Counted from the stretch's first letter, positions 18,213-27,289 are shown. The stretch: DNA of 64,000 nucleotides from Acidobacteriota bacterium (GCA_016871195.1 VFZN01000013.1:22288-86287); one strand, 5' to 3'. The notes: generated by a model from the letters alone, not told the origin. Program-made: numbers and translations.

Positions 18213-18989
18213 ATGTTTGTGAGCCCTACGACGCCGAGCCTGAGCGTCTTCTTCCCCGCGTACAACGACGCCGGCACCATCGCCAGCCTCGTGATCTCGG
18301 CCGTGAAGACCGCGGCCACGCTCACCGACGATTACGAAGTGCTGGTCATCAACGACGGCAGCCGCGATGACACGGCCACCACCCTTGACGAACTGGCACG
18401 CGTCTACCCGCAGCATGTGCGCATCATCCACCACACGGTAAACCGCGGCTACGGCGGCGCGCTGCGCTCGGGCTTCGAGCACGCGCGCAAGGACCTGGTG
18501 TTCTACACCGATGGCGACGCCCAGTACGATCCAGCCGAAATGACCATGCTCTGGACGCACATGACGCCCCACGTCGACTGGGTGAATGGCTGGAAAATCA
18601 GTCGCTCTGATCCGTGGCACCGCATCGTGATCGGCCGCCTCTACCACCACACCGTCAAACGGCTGTTCGGCCTGCAGGTGCGCGATATCGACTGCGACTT
18701 CCGCCTCATGCGACGCCGCATCTTCGACGTGGTGCAGCTCGAGAAGAGCAGCGGCGTCATCTGCCTCGAGATGATGAAGAAGTTCCAGGACGCCGGCTTC
18801 CGCGTGGCCGAGGTGCCGGTGCATCACTATCACCGGATGCACGGGCAATCGCAGTTCTTCAATATGCCGCGCGTCGCGCGGACGCTCGTCGATGTCATGA
18901 AACTCTGGTGGGCGCTGGTCATCCGGCGCGAACACCTCTCCGGGCAGCGCGCACGCGCCGCAGCCCTCGGGATGCCCCCCGCCGCATGA
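18213..18989 (+). CDS. GT2-family glycosyltransferase
   Basis: Family 2 GT-A glycosyltransferase of 258 residues without evident membrane segments. The N-terminal motif LSVFFPAYNDAGTIASLV and YEVLVINDGSRDDT are typical. The metal-binding region is FYTDGDAQYDPAE, and NRGYGGALRSGFEHA is the usual polyprenyl-phosphate sugar synthase-like segment. It likely acts in the same surface-glycan pathway as its neighbours. The stop overlaps the next gene's start as ATGA. The substrate is not predictable. Confidence 0.88.
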   Translation: MFVSPTTPSLSVFFPAYNDAGTIASLVISAVKTAATLTDDYEVLVINDGSRDDTATTLDELARVYPQHVRIIHHTVNRGYGGALRSGFEHARKDLVFYTDGDAQYDPAEMTMLWTHMTPHVDWVNGWKISRSDPWHRIVIGRLYHHTVKRLFGLQVRDIDCDFRLMRRRIFDVVQLEKSSGVICLEMMKKFQDAGFRVAEVPVHHYHRMHGQSQFFNMPRVARTLVDVMKLWWALVIRREHLSGQRARAAALGMPPAA

Positions 18990-19978
18990 CGTCTCTCGAC
19001 GACTACCGCGGACGTCGCGTCCTCATCACCGGCGGCCTCGGCTTCATCGGCAGCAACCTGGCGCACCGGCTCGTCGCACTCGGAGCCGACGTGCTGCTGG
19101 TCGATTCGCTGATTCCCGATTACGGCGGCAATCTCGAGAACATTGCCGGGCTCGAGTCGCGGGTGCGGGTGAATATTGCCGATGTGCGCCAGGCCAGCAC
19201 GATGAACTACCTGGTGCAGGGGCAGGATGTCATCTTTAATCTCGCCGGGCAGGTCAGCCACATCGACAGCATGCGCGACCCGCACACCGACCTCGACATC
19301 AACTGCCGCAGCCAGCTGACGATCCTCGAGGCGTGCCGGCACCACAACCCCGGGGTGAAAGTGGTCTATGCCAGCACGCGGCAGATCTACGGCCGCCCTG
19401 ACTCGCTGCCGGTGACCGAGCAGCACCTCGTGCGGCCTACGGATATCAACGGTATCAACAAGGCCGCCGGCGAGTACTACCATCTCGTTTACAACAATGT
19501 TTTCGGCGTAAAGGCCTGCGCGCTCCGCCTCACGAACATCTACGGCCCGCGGCAGTTGCTCAGGCACAACCGCCAGGGGTTCATCGGCTGGTTCGTGCGC
19601 CTCATCCTCGAAGATCAGGAACTGCAGGTGTTCGGCGATGGGTCGCAGCTGCGCGACTTCGTCTTCGTCGACGATGCGGTCGAGGCCTTCCTCGCAGCGG
19701 GGCTGAGCGACGCGATGAACGGCGAGGCGCTCAATGTCGGTGGTGACACTCCCATCAGCCATCGCGACCTGGTCGAACGGATGATTGCCGTGGCCGGCAC
19801 CGGGCGCGTCCGCTATGTCGAATGGCCTGCCGAGAAAAAGGCCATCGACATCGGCAGCATTTACTCGGACGCGTCGCACTTCTCCGCCGTGACGGGCTGG
19901 ACGCCACGCGTCGCCCTGGACGAAGGCCTGCGCCGCACGTTCGAGTACTATCGCTCACGCTTGGTCCACTATGTCTGA
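18986..19978 (+). CDS. NAD-dependent epimerase/dehydratase (extended SDR) lacking catalytic Tyr
   Basis: Nucleotide-sugar modifying extended SDR of 330 residues. The Rossmann motif GGLGFIGSN is at residues 16-24, Ser130/Thr131 lie in VVYASTRQIYG, and RLTNIYGPRQ is present. At the position of the usual YxxxK pair the sequence is N155-G-I-N-K159, so Lys is kept but Tyr is replaced by Asn. The rest of the domain looks intact, so this may be a conserved subfamily rather than decay. ATG 18986 overlaps the previous stop as ATGA, and the stop overlaps the aminotransferase by 8 bases. Substrate unknown; likely supplies a sugar to the local glycan. Confidence 0.85.
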   Translation: MTSLDDYRGRRVLITGGLGFIGSNLAHRLVALGADVLLVDSLIPDYGGNLENIAGLESRVRVNIADVRQASTMNYLVQGQDVIFNLAGQVSHIDSMRDPHTDLDINCRSQLTILEACRHHNPGVKVVYASTRQIYGRPDSLPVTEQHLVRPTDINGINKAAGEYYHLVYNNVFGVKACALRLTNIYGPRQLLRHNRQGFIGWFVRLILEDQELQVFGDGSQLRDFVFVDDAVEAFLAAGLSDAMNGEALNVGGDTPISHRDLVERMIAVAGTGRVRYVEWPAEKKAIDIGSIYSDASHFSAVTGWTPRVALDEGLRRTFEYYRSRLVHYV

Positions 19979-21062
19979 CCCCTCGCGCGTGGTCTTCAAT
20001 GCCCTGCGGCCCGCCGAGGACGCCGATGCGATCGCAGCCGCCCTGGTCCGCGTCGTCGCGTCGGGCTGGTACATTCTCGGCCCCGAGGTCGAGCAGTTCG
20101 AGGCCGAGTTTGCCGCGGCCTGCCACGCCACACACGCGGTCGGCGTCGGCACTGGCACCGATGCCATCACGCTTATCCTGCGCGCCCTCGACATCGGCCC
20201 GGGTGACGAAGTCATCACGCCGCCGCTGTCGGCTGCCTACTCGGCCCTCGCGGTCATGATGACCGGTGCGACGCCGGTCTTCGCGGACATCGACCCGCAG
20301 CGCCTGACCATCGACCCGCAGGCTGCCGCCGCCGCCGTCACGCCGCGTACCCGCGCCCTGCTGCCCGTGCACCTGTATGGTCAGTCGGCAGACATGACAC
20401 CGCTGCTGGCGCTGGCCGAGCGGCACGGCCTCGCCCTGGTGGAAGACTGCGCACAGGCCCACCTCTGCACCAGCGAAGGACGGCCGGTCGGGACGATGGG
20501 CATTGCCGGGGCCTTCAGCTTCTATCCGACGAAAAATCTCGGGGCCCTGGGCGATGGTGGAGCCGTCGTGACGCGCGATGCGACGCTGGCCCAGCGGCTG
20601 CGTCGCCTCAGAAACGGCGGACAGACCACGCGGTATCACCACGAGGAAGCCGGCGCGAACAGCCGCCTCGATGAGATACAGGCGGCGGTGCTGCGCGCAC
20701 GCCTGCCGTATCTCGCCGGCTGGACGACGCGACGCCGCCAGATCGCGCAGACCTACCGCGCCGGCTTGACCGGCACCGCGGTGCACGTGCCTCCCCCGTA
20801 TGATGACGGGCACGTCTACCACCTGTTTCCCGTACTGACACCGCAGCGGACGGCGTTCCAGGCCCATCTGCTGGCACAGGGTGTTGAAACGCTCATCCAC
20901 TATCCGGTGCCGATTCCCCGACAGCCGGCGCTGTCGTCCCTGCATCCGCGGCAGTGTGCCGTGGCTGACCGCATCTGCGGCGAGGTGTGCTCGCTGCCAC
21001 TGTATCCCTCCCTGTCCGACCCCGAGGTCGATCGCGTGATCGCCTCTGTCAGGAGTTTCTGA
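19971..21062 (+). CDS. DegT/DnrJ/EryC1/StrS-family sugar aminotransferase
   Basis: PLP-dependent aminotransferase that normally converts a nucleotide keto-sugar to an amino sugar. GVGTGTDAITLILRAL and LVEDCAQAHL are family motifs. The PLP-binding lysine is K188 in AFSFYPTKNLGALGDGG. The length of 363 residues is typical. ATG 19971 overlaps the SDR stop by 8 bases, and the stop shares one base with the next SDR. Together the SDRs and this enzyme could make an aminodeoxy sugar for the local polysaccharide; the exact sugar is not known. Confidence 0.9.
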   Translation: MSDPSRVVFNALRPAEDADAIAAALVRVVASGWYILGPEVEQFEAEFAAACHATHAVGVGTGTDAITLILRALDIGPGDEVITPPLSAAYSALAVMMTGATPVFADIDPQRLTIDPQAAAAAVTPRTRALLPVHLYGQSADMTPLLALAERHGLALVEDCAQAHLCTSEGRPVGTMGIAGAFSFYPTKNLGALGDGGAVVTRDATLAQRLRRLRNGGQTTRYHHEEAGANSRLDEIQAAVLRARLPYLAGWTTRRRQIAQTYRAGLTGTAVHVPPPYDDGHVYHLFPVLTPQRTAFQAHLLAQGVETLIHYPVPIPRQPALSSLHPRQCAVADRICGEVCSLPLYPSLSDPEVDRVIASVRSF

Positions 21063-22039
21063 TGCGCGTGCTCATCACCGGGGGCGCTGGCTTCATCGGT
21101 TCGCACCTCTGCGAGGCGTTGCTGGCCGCAGGCCATCACGTCGATGTGCTCGACAATCTGTCGACCGGGCGCCTCGAGAACCTGGCCGCGTTCCGCGACT
21201 CGCCCCGCTTCACCTGCACCATCGACACGGTCTTCAACGAGTCGCTGGTGGCCGCGATGATCGCCCGTGTCGACGTGGTCTTTCACCTGGCTGCGGCGGT
21301 CGGCGTCAAGCTCATCGTCCAGGAGCCCGTGCACACCATCGAAACCAATGTGCACGGCACCGAGGTGGTGCTGCGCCAGGCAGTACCCGGCAGGCAGCTC
21401 GTGTTCATCGCGTCGACGTCAGAGGTGTACGGCAAGAGCACCGCGGTGCCCTTCCGTGAGGATGCCGACCTGGTGATGGGCTCGACGACACGCCATCGCT
21501 GGGCCTATGCGTGCAGCAAGGCCCTCGATGAATTTCTGGCGCTCGCCTACTGGAAGCAGCACCAGCTGCCGGTGATTGTGCTGCGATTCTTCAACACCGT
21601 GGGTCCGCGCCAGACGGGGCAATACGGCATGGTGCTGCCGACGCTGGTGCGGCAGGCCCTGACCGGTGCGCCGCTCACGGTATTCGGCGACGGTACACAG
21701 ACTCGCAGCTTCACCTATGTGGGTGACGTCGTGTGGGCGCTGCTGCAACTGATGCAGACACCCTCGGCCGTGGGACAGGTCTTCAATGTGGGCAACACCG
21801 GCGAAATCTCGATTCGCCATCTGGCCGAGCGCATCCTCGCCATCACGGGCAGCCCCTCGCCCATCGTGACAATTCCCTACGAAGAAGCCTACGACCCGGG
21901 CTTCGAGGACATGCCACGGCGCGTGCCCGACCTGTCAAAGCTGACCGCCGCCATCGGCTACCAGCCGAAGGTGCAGCTCAACGAAATCATCCAGCGGGTG
22001 GTCGACAGCCAGCGCGAGTCTGAGCCCGCCCTCCCGTAA
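21062..22039 (+). CDS. NAD-dependent nucleotide-sugar epimerase/decarboxylase-like SDR
   Basis: Extended SDR of 325 residues. The Rossmann motif VLITGGAGFIGSHL is N-terminal. Ser118-Thr119 lie in FIASTSEVYGK and the catalytic Y149-x3-K153 in WAYACSKALDEF. RFFNTVGPRQTGQYGMVLPTLV follows. The stretch GSTTRHRWAYACSK resembles UDP-glucuronate decarboxylase/UDP-galacturonate epimerase-like proteins, but the product is not certain. TGATG overlap with the preceding aminotransferase indicates translational coupling. It appears to be the last gene of the tightly overlapped block. Confidence 0.87.
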   Translation: MRVLITGGAGFIGSHLCEALLAAGHHVDVLDNLSTGRLENLAAFRDSPRFTCTIDTVFNESLVAAMIARVDVVFHLAAAVGVKLIVQEPVHTIETNVHGTEVVLRQAVPGRQLVFIASTSEVYGKSTAVPFREDADLVMGSTTRHRWAYACSKALDEFLALAYWKQHQLPVIVLRFFNTVGPRQTGQYGMVLPTLVRQALTGAPLTVFGDGTQTRSFTYVGDVVWALLQLMQTPSAVGQVFNVGNTGEISIRHLAERILAITGSPSPIVTIPYEEAYDPGFEDMPRRVPDLSKLTAAIGYQPKVQLNEIIQRVVDSQRESEPALP

Positions 22040-22075
22040 CTCCGGAGGACACCATCGTGACGCAGACCGCGGGCG

Positions 22076-22081
22076 TATAAT
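22076..22081 (+). promoter_or_regulatory. Consensus -10 element (TATAAT) before the STN-domain protein
   Basis: A perfect TATAAT lies 16 bases upstream of ATG 22098, which itself has AGAGAGG 5 bases before it. No good -35 is seen at the right spacing. Transcription would begin near 22088. Just upstream, TCCGGAGGA followed by an eight-codon GTG frame ending in the TAA inside TATAAT is probably coincidental. Confidence 0.45.
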
Positions 22082-22097
22082 CGTGAGAGAGGTCGCC

Positions 22098-22937
22098 ATG
22101 CACACGATGCCCCTGCCGAGTCTTGCGCTCGCCGCTGCACTGGTCGCCTGCGGTGCCCAGGCACACGCGCAGGGGCAGGCGACCCTGCACTTTGCCGAGG
22201 GACGCGTGAGCGTGTCAGCCGCCAATGTGCCGCTGCGCACCCTGCTGGAAGACTGGGCCCGCCTCGGGCAGACCCGCATCGTCAATCTCGATCGGGTCGT
22301 GACCACTCCTGTCTCCATCACCCTCGAGAACGTGCCCGAGGCCGAGGCCCTCGAAGTCATCATGCGCAGTGCGGCAGGCTACATGGCAGCCCCGCGCGCC
22401 GTGCGCCTGGCCGGAGCCTCGACCTTCGACCGCATTCTCGTCATGCCTGTGGGCAGCGCGTCAGGCGACGCCGCTGCTGACGATGGAGCGCGACGGGGCG
22501 CTGGCGCTGATGCCTCGGCGCGGCAGCGCAGGGGACGCGGAACAGGGGCGCCGTCGATCGACCCCGTGCCCATGCCCGACATCGTCAACACCGATGCCGA
22601 TTCGCCCTTCGGGCAACCGGTCGACAATCCCTTTCAGGCCAATCCATTCATGAACGCCGGGCAGCCACCGGCGTTCGGCCAACCGACGCCGTTCGGGACC
22701 CCGGTGCTGCCGGGACCCACGCCGCCCCCGCTGTTCGGGCCTGTCGATGGTGCGGGGGCCACGTTCCCGACCCAGAATCCCTTCCTGCAACTGACCCCGA
22801 TGCAGCCGTCGGGCGCACCACTGGCCCCGGCCGCAGGTCCGTCTAACGGCCTCGGCGGCGCCACCCTGCCGGGCGTGGTGATGCCCACCACGCCACCTCC
22901 CGCGGGCACCCCCGGCCGTCCGCCCGGCGGCGCCTAG
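22098..22937 (+). CDS. Exported STN-like domain protein with proline-rich tail
   Basis: An exported protein of 279 residues with an N-terminal signal sequence (MPLPSLALAAALVAC). It could be a lipoprotein (lipobox LVAC) or be cleaved by signal peptidase I after AHA. Residues about 27-95 resemble the secretin/TonB short N-terminal (STN) domain (LHFAEGRVSVSAANVPLRTLLEDWARLGQTRI). The remaining two thirds is low-complexity Pro/Gly/Phe/Asn sequence with PFGQP and NPF repeats, and no secretin barrel follows. GTG 22083 is open upstream, but ATG 22098 has the ribosome site. A periplasmic role in polysaccharide or protein export is possible but not shown. Confidence 0.7.
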   Translation: MHTMPLPSLALAAALVACGAQAHAQGQATLHFAEGRVSVSAANVPLRTLLEDWARLGQTRIVNLDRVVTTPVSITLENVPEAEALEVIMRSAAGYMAAPRAVRLAGASTFDRILVMPVGSASGDAAADDGARRGAGADASARQRRGRGTGAPSIDPVPMPDIVNTDADSPFGQPVDNPFQANPFMNAGQPPAFGQPTPFGTPVLPGPTPPPLFGPVDGAGATFPTQNPFLQLTPMQPSGAPLAPAAGPSNGLGGATLPGVVMPTTPPPAGTPGRPPGGA

Positions 22938-22968
22938 GCGCGCCCGGCGCACCAGCCCGCATCCGTCG

Positions 22969-24009
22969 ATGGCCGACATCGAACTGTTCTCGCCCGACGA
23001 CCGTCGCAGCCTCGACCTGCTCTTCCGACGCACCGAGGGACACGAGGCCGCCGACCGTCTCGCGTTTCTCTGGGACTGGGAACGCCGCAATCCCGCAGGC
23101 CTCGGAGGACGTCCCTCCATTCTGGTCGTGCGTGAAGGACCCACAGTCATCGCGGCCTGTCCCGTCATGCGCGTCCGGGCCGTGGTTCACGGTCAGGTGG
23201 TGACCGGCGCGTGGAGCGATGGCCCCCTGGTGGTCGGCGAACGCCAGCGGCAGGGGCTGGGGGGCGCGCTGCTCCGCGCCTGGGACCGCAGCAGTGGCCT
23301 GACGCTCGGGGCACGGCTCACCGAGGCCACGCGGCAACGCCTCGACGAGATGCGCTGGCCGGCCGCCGTCAGTGTGCCCTGCCTCGTGAAGCCCATCAGC
23401 CGCCGCGCCCTGCGCCTGCCGCATTGGCCCGTGGCCCTCAACCGCCTGGTGTCGGCGGTGACGCTGCCGTTCGTGCGCCTGGTCTCGCGGCTGCAGCCTA
23501 TCGCCGACGAAATTGAATCGGTGCGCCGGTTTCCCGCCGAGGTCGATACCCTCTGGGCCGAGGTGCGCGACAGCTTTGATGTGGCCGTCTGCCGCGAGGC
23601 CACCTATCTCAACTGGAAGTTCCTCGAGGCCCCGCACGTGCGCTATCACGTGGCCCTGCTGCGCCGCGACGGACAGCTGCGCGGCTATGTGGTCTATCGC
23701 CATGGCCGCGAACCTCAGGGCCGGGTGACGACCATCATCGATTTGCTGGCACACCCCGGCGACGTCCGCACCATCGCGGCGCTGGCCAGCTGGGTCGATC
23801 GCGAAGCCCGCAGCGAAGACGTCGACAAGGTCCGCTGCTATGTCACCCACAAGGGGTTCCGCCGCGCCCTGAGGCGTCTGGGGTTCTTTGCCGTGCGATC
23901 TGATCTGGCATTGACCGTCAAGGTCAACGGCGTCAGCGTCGCGCCGGCCTTCTATACCGATACGGAACGGTGGCACTTCACCCTCGGTGATGGCACGATC
24001 GATCACTGA
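22969..24009 (+). CDS. GNAT-like acyltransferase, polysaccharide-locus type
   Basis: Protein of 346 residues with two halves that resemble the GNAT fold. The first half contains RQRQGLGGALLRAWDRSS, near the acyl-CoA loop (Q/RxxGxG/A). The second has CREATYLNWKFLEAP followed by YHVALLRRDGQLRGYVVYR. This arrangement is common in uncharacterised acetyltransferases beside exopolysaccharide genes, where they may acylate a sugar. No membrane segments. It starts 31 bases after the STN-domain gene and ends 21 bases before yqeY. The acyl donor and acceptor are unknown. Confidence 0.65.
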   Translation: MADIELFSPDDRRSLDLLFRRTEGHEAADRLAFLWDWERRNPAGLGGRPSILVVREGPTVIAACPVMRVRAVVHGQVVTGAWSDGPLVVGERQRQGLGGALLRAWDRSSGLTLGARLTEATRQRLDEMRWPAAVSVPCLVKPISRRALRLPHWPVALNRLVSAVTLPFVRLVSRLQPIADEIESVRRFPAEVDTLWAEVRDSFDVAVCREATYLNWKFLEAPHVRYHVALLRRDGQLRGYVVYRHGREPQGRVTTIIDLLAHPGDVRTIAALASWVDREARSEDVDKVRCYVTHKGFRRALRRLGFFAVRSDLALTVKVNGVSVAPAFYTDTERWHFTLGDGTIDH

Positions 24010-24030
24010 TGTCCGAGAAACGAGCGTCCC

Positions 24031-24483
24031 ATGTCCCTTGAAACACAGCTGAGCACCGATATCGCCGCCGCCATGAAGGCCCGCGACACGGTGCGCCTGT
24101 CGACCTTCCGCATGCTCAAGACGGCGCTGACCACCAAGAGCATCGAGAAGGGCCGTGCCCTCGAGCCGGCCGAAGAGCTGCAGGTCGTCAGCGCGCTGGT
24201 CAAGCAGCGCCGCGATTCGATCGAACAGTTTGTCGCCGGTCACCGTCCCGATCTCGCGGCGAAGGAGCAGGCCGAAATCGAGGTGCTCGAAACGCTGTTG
24301 CCACCGGCCGCCTCCGACACCGACATCGCCGACGCTGTCGAAGCTGCCGTCACCGAAACGGCCGCGACCAGCGCGAAGGATATGGGACGCGTGATGAAGG
24401 CCGTCATGGCCAGGCTGGCCGGGAAGACAGCCGACGGACGGAAGGTCAACGAGGCCGTGCGCGCACGCCTCGCGCAGGGATGA
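24031..24483 (+). CDS. yqeY: GatB/YqeY domain-containing protein
   Basis: Small YqeY-type protein of 150 residues related to the tRNA-binding tail of GatB. The N-terminal helical half has MKARDTVRLSTFRMLKTAL and the C-terminal half has SAKDMGRVMKAVMARLAGKTADGRKVNEAVRARL, both family hallmarks. The cellular role is poorly defined; free-standing YqeY may bind tRNA or assist amidotransferases. ATGA overlap with murJ downstream. Confidence 0.92.
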   Translation: MSLETQLSTDIAAAMKARDTVRLSTFRMLKTALTTKSIEKGRALEPAEELQVVSALVKQRRDSIEQFVAGHRPDLAAKEQAEIEVLETLLPPAASDTDIADAVEAAVTETAATSAKDMGRVMKAVMARLAGKTADGRKVNEAVRARLAQG

Positions 24484-26069
24484 CCGCCCCCCGGCTGGCC
24501 CGCTCGGCCAGTGTCATCGGGCTGGCCACCATGTCCAGCCGCCTGCTCGGCCTCGTGCGCGAGCAGGTGCTGGCCTACTACTTCGGCGCCAGCGATGCGA
24601 TGGATGCCTTCCGCGTCGCCGTGCGCGTACCCAACCTGCTGCGCGACCTGTTTGCCGAAGGGGCCATGAGCAGCGCGCTTGTGCCAACGTTCACTGCCAC
24701 GCTGACGCGTGACGGACGGCCCATGGCCTGGCAGCTGGCGCACTCGGTCTTCAGCGCGCTCACCCTCATCACCGGCATGCTCGTGCTGGCCGGCATCCTC
24801 TTCGCACCGGCCCTCATCCGCTTCATGGCCGACGACTTTGCCGACGTGCCCGGGAAGTTCGAGCTGACCGTACAGCTGTCACGCATTGCCCTGCCGTTTC
24901 TCACCCTGGTGGCCCTCGCAGCCGCCTGCATGGGCATGCTGAACGCGCTCGGCACGTTTTTTATTCCTGCGCTCTCGCCGGCCATGTTCAATGTGGCCAG
25001 CATCCTGCTGGTCATTCTCCTCGTACCCTTCGCCGACACGCTCGGCCTGCCGCCCATCGTCATCGTCGCCATCGGCATGCTGGCCGGCGGGGCCGGCCAG
25101 GTGGCCCTGCAGTGGCCCGCGCTGCGCCGAGAGGGCTATCGCTATCGGCCCGCGCTCGACCTGGGTGACCCGGCGCTGCGCCGCGTGCTGCTGCTCATGG
25201 GTCCGGGGACTATGGGACTCGCGGCGACGCAGCTGAATGTGTTCATCAACACCATCCTGGCAACCGGTGAAGGCACGGGTGCAGTGTCGTATCTCGACTA
25301 TGCCTTCCGGCTGATGTATCTGCCCATTGGCGTGTTCGGCATCTCGGTGGCCACCGCCACCACACCGGCGGTGTCGAAGCTGGTGGCCACCGGCGAGCGG
25401 CACCGCATCGGCGAGACCATCACGCAGGCCATCGGCCTGACGGCGCTGCTCAACATTCCGGCCACGCTCGGGCTCATCGTGCTGGCCGAGCCGATCATCC
25501 AGGTGATCTACGAGCACGGCAGCTTCACGCCCGGTGACACGCTGGCCACGGCCGCCGCGCTGCGCTTCTATGCCGTGGGACTCATGGGCTACGCCGTCGC
25601 CCGCATCATTGCCCCGACGTTCTATGCGATGGGCATGAGCCGCACACCGGTACTCATCAGCATGCTGTCGGTCGCGGTCAGTGTGGCACTCAACCTGCTG
25701 CTGGTGCAGTCGCTCAGCTATCGCGGCCTGGCGCTGGGCACCTCGTTCGCGGCGCTCCTCAATGCCAGCGCGCAGATGTGGATGCTGCGCCGGGCCCTGG
25801 GCACCCTCGAGACCAGCGCAGTGATCGACACCGTCCTGCGGGTGCTGCTGGCCAGCGGGGCCATGTCGGCCGCCGCCTGGGGCAGCCACCGCCTGATGCT
25901 CACCGCGCTTCCGGGCGACGCGGTGCTGCTGCAGGCGACGCGCCTTGGTGCGGCCATCGCGGCCGGGGTCGCCGTGCTGGCCCTGGCCGCATGGGTCCTG
26001 CGCGTCGCCGCCCTGCGTGACGTGGTGCAGTTGGTGGCGCGCCGCATCGGAGGCACGCGTCGTGACTGA
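24480..26069 (+). CDS. murJ: Lipid II flippase MurJ
   Basis: MOP-superfamily membrane protein that flips lipid II across the inner membrane. The N-terminal signature is SVIGLATMSSRLLGLVREQVLAYYFGASDAMDAFRVAVRVPN followed by LRDLFAEGAMSSALVPTF. About fourteen hydrophobic segments span 529 residues, the usual MurJ size. It could instead export another lipid-linked glycan, but the N-terminal signature is classical MurJ/MviN. It overlaps yqeY by 4 bases and the MFS gene by 8. Confidence 0.94.
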   Translation: MTAPRLARSASVIGLATMSSRLLGLVREQVLAYYFGASDAMDAFRVAVRVPNLLRDLFAEGAMSSALVPTFTATLTRDGRPMAWQLAHSVFSALTLITGMLVLAGILFAPALIRFMADDFADVPGKFELTVQLSRIALPFLTLVALAAACMGMLNALGTFFIPALSPAMFNVASILLVILLVPFADTLGLPPIVIVAIGMLAGGAGQVALQWPALRREGYRYRPALDLGDPALRRVLLLMGPGTMGLAATQLNVFINTILATGEGTGAVSYLDYAFRLMYLPIGVFGISVATATTPAVSKLVATGERHRIGETITQAIGLTALLNIPATLGLIVLAEPIIQVIYEHGSFTPGDTLATAAALRFYAVGLMGYAVARIIAPTFYAMGMSRTPVLISMLSVAVSVALNLLLVQSLSYRGLALGTSFAALLNASAQMWMLRRALGTLETSAVIDTVLRVLLASGAMSAAAWGSHRLMLTALPGDAVLLQATRLGAAIAAGVAVLALAAWVLRVAALRDVVQLVARRIGGTRRD

Positions 26070-27243
26070 CCTGGCCGCATCAGCACCTGCCCGACGGGGA
26101 TGGCTTGAGCTTGACCTGCGCATCTGGAAGGTCGCCTCGACGCACCTCGTCGTCGATGCCTATACGAACCTCTACGCGCCGCTGCTGCCGCTGCTCATTC
26201 CACATCTCGGGCTGTCATTGACTGCCGCAGGCACGCTGGCGATGGCCTTTCAGATGGCCAACTCGGTGTCGCAGCTGGCCTTCGGCGCACTGGCCGATCG
26301 GTGGCGACCGCGGGCCCTGATGCTGGGGGGCCCGCTGCTGGCCGTCGTGGTGCTGAGCTTCATCGGGCTCAGCACATCGCCGCTGATGCTCGGGGCGATT
26401 CTGGTGGGCGGCGGCCTCGGGGGCGCCGCGTTTCATCCGCCGGCGGCAGCGCTGGTCTATCGCCTCGCCGATCACCGCAAGGGTCTCGCGATGTCGGCGC
26501 ACATCTCGGGTGGCTCGCTGGGCTTCGCCCTGTCGCCCATCCTGTTTGTACCCTTCATCGCGCGCATGGGCCTGACGTGGTCGCCGCTCATCATGCTGCC
26601 CGGCCTGCTGGCCCTCGGCTGGACCCTGCGGCAGATTCCCGTCATGCCCCGATTGGCGACGCACAAACGATCGGGCTGGGCCAGCCTGCGCCCGGCCGCC
26701 ATGCCGCTGGCGCTGGTGTACTTCACCGTTGTGCTCCGCACCGCCACGTCGTACGGCTTCATGACGTTTGCGCCCACGCTGCTGACCACGCGCGGCCTCT
26801 CGATCGACCAGGCCTCGAGGGCCATCTCGCTGTACCTGCTGACCAGCGGCATTGGCGGATTCATCGGCGGCCCGCTCGCCGATCGCTACGGCGCCCCGCG
26901 CGTGATGGTCGTCACGCTGCTCGCCTCAGTGCCGTTCCTTGCTGTGGCTCCGACGCTGTCGCCGTGGGGCTTCACCCTCATGCTGGCCATCGGCGGACTG
27001 CTGCTGCAGTCGACCCTGCCGGTGAGCGTCACCTATGCACAGTCGCTGACCACGGCGGGAGCCGCCACGGTGTCGTCGCTGATGATGGGCGTGGCCTGGG
27101 GCATGGGCAGCCTGGCCGTGCCACTCATCGGCCGCATGGCTGATGCGTACGGAATCAATACCGCGCTGCTGGTGATGTCGGCGGTGCCGATTGTCGCGGC
27201 GGCGCTGGCCGCACAACTGACGCGCGTACAGACCGCGCGTTGA
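26062..27243 (+). CDS. MFS transporter, fosmidomycin-resistance (Fsr)-like
   Basis: Twelve-segment major facilitator protein of 393 residues in the inner membrane. After a short cytoplasmic N-terminus comes THLVVDAYTNLYAPLLPLLIPHLGLS, then the loop GALADRWRPR (MFS motif A) and GGLGGAAFHPPAAALVYRLAD. The AFHP motif and order resemble the Fsr drug/proton antiporters, with a second motif A-like GGPLADRYGAPR in the C-terminal half. GTG 26062 overlaps the murJ stop by 8 bases. An upstream in-frame extension to 25945 lies inside murJ and is not homologous. The substrate is unknown. Confidence 0.85.
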   Translation: MTDLAASAPARRGWLELDLRIWKVASTHLVVDAYTNLYAPLLPLLIPHLGLSLTAAGTLAMAFQMANSVSQLAFGALADRWRPRALMLGGPLLAVVVLSFIGLSTSPLMLGAILVGGGLGGAAFHPPAAALVYRLADHRKGLAMSAHISGGSLGFALSPILFVPFIARMGLTWSPLIMLPGLLALGWTLRQIPVMPRLATHKRSGWASLRPAAMPLALVYFTVVLRTATSYGFMTFAPTLLTTRGLSIDQASRAISLYLLTSGIGGFIGGPLADRYGAPRVMVVTLLASVPFLAVAPTLSPWGFTLMLAIGGLLLQSTLPVSVTYAQSLTTAGAATVSSLMMGVAWGMGSLAVPLIGRMADAYGINTALLVMSAVPIVAAALAAQLTRVQTAR

Positions 27244-27277
27244 ACGCATGCGGTGCCCCGATCGCCCACGCCCGTAG

Positions 27278-27283
27278 TACGAT
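27278..27283 (+). promoter_or_regulatory. Candidate -10 (TACGAT) placed for a leaderless rhomboid mRNA
   Basis: TACGAT, the same hexamer as the dcw -10, ends 6 bases before the rhomboid GTG at 27290. Transcription would then start at about the start codon itself. No clear -35 or Shine-Dalgarno accompanies it. Confidence 0.4.
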
Positions 27284-27289
27284 CGCCCC

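Noticed and set aside
22041..22080. A seven-residue leader peptide (GTG at 22057, TAA inside TATAAT) after GGAGGA
   Set aside because: The ribosome-site match is good, but no attenuator hairpins or regulatory codons follow, so it is likely coincidental.
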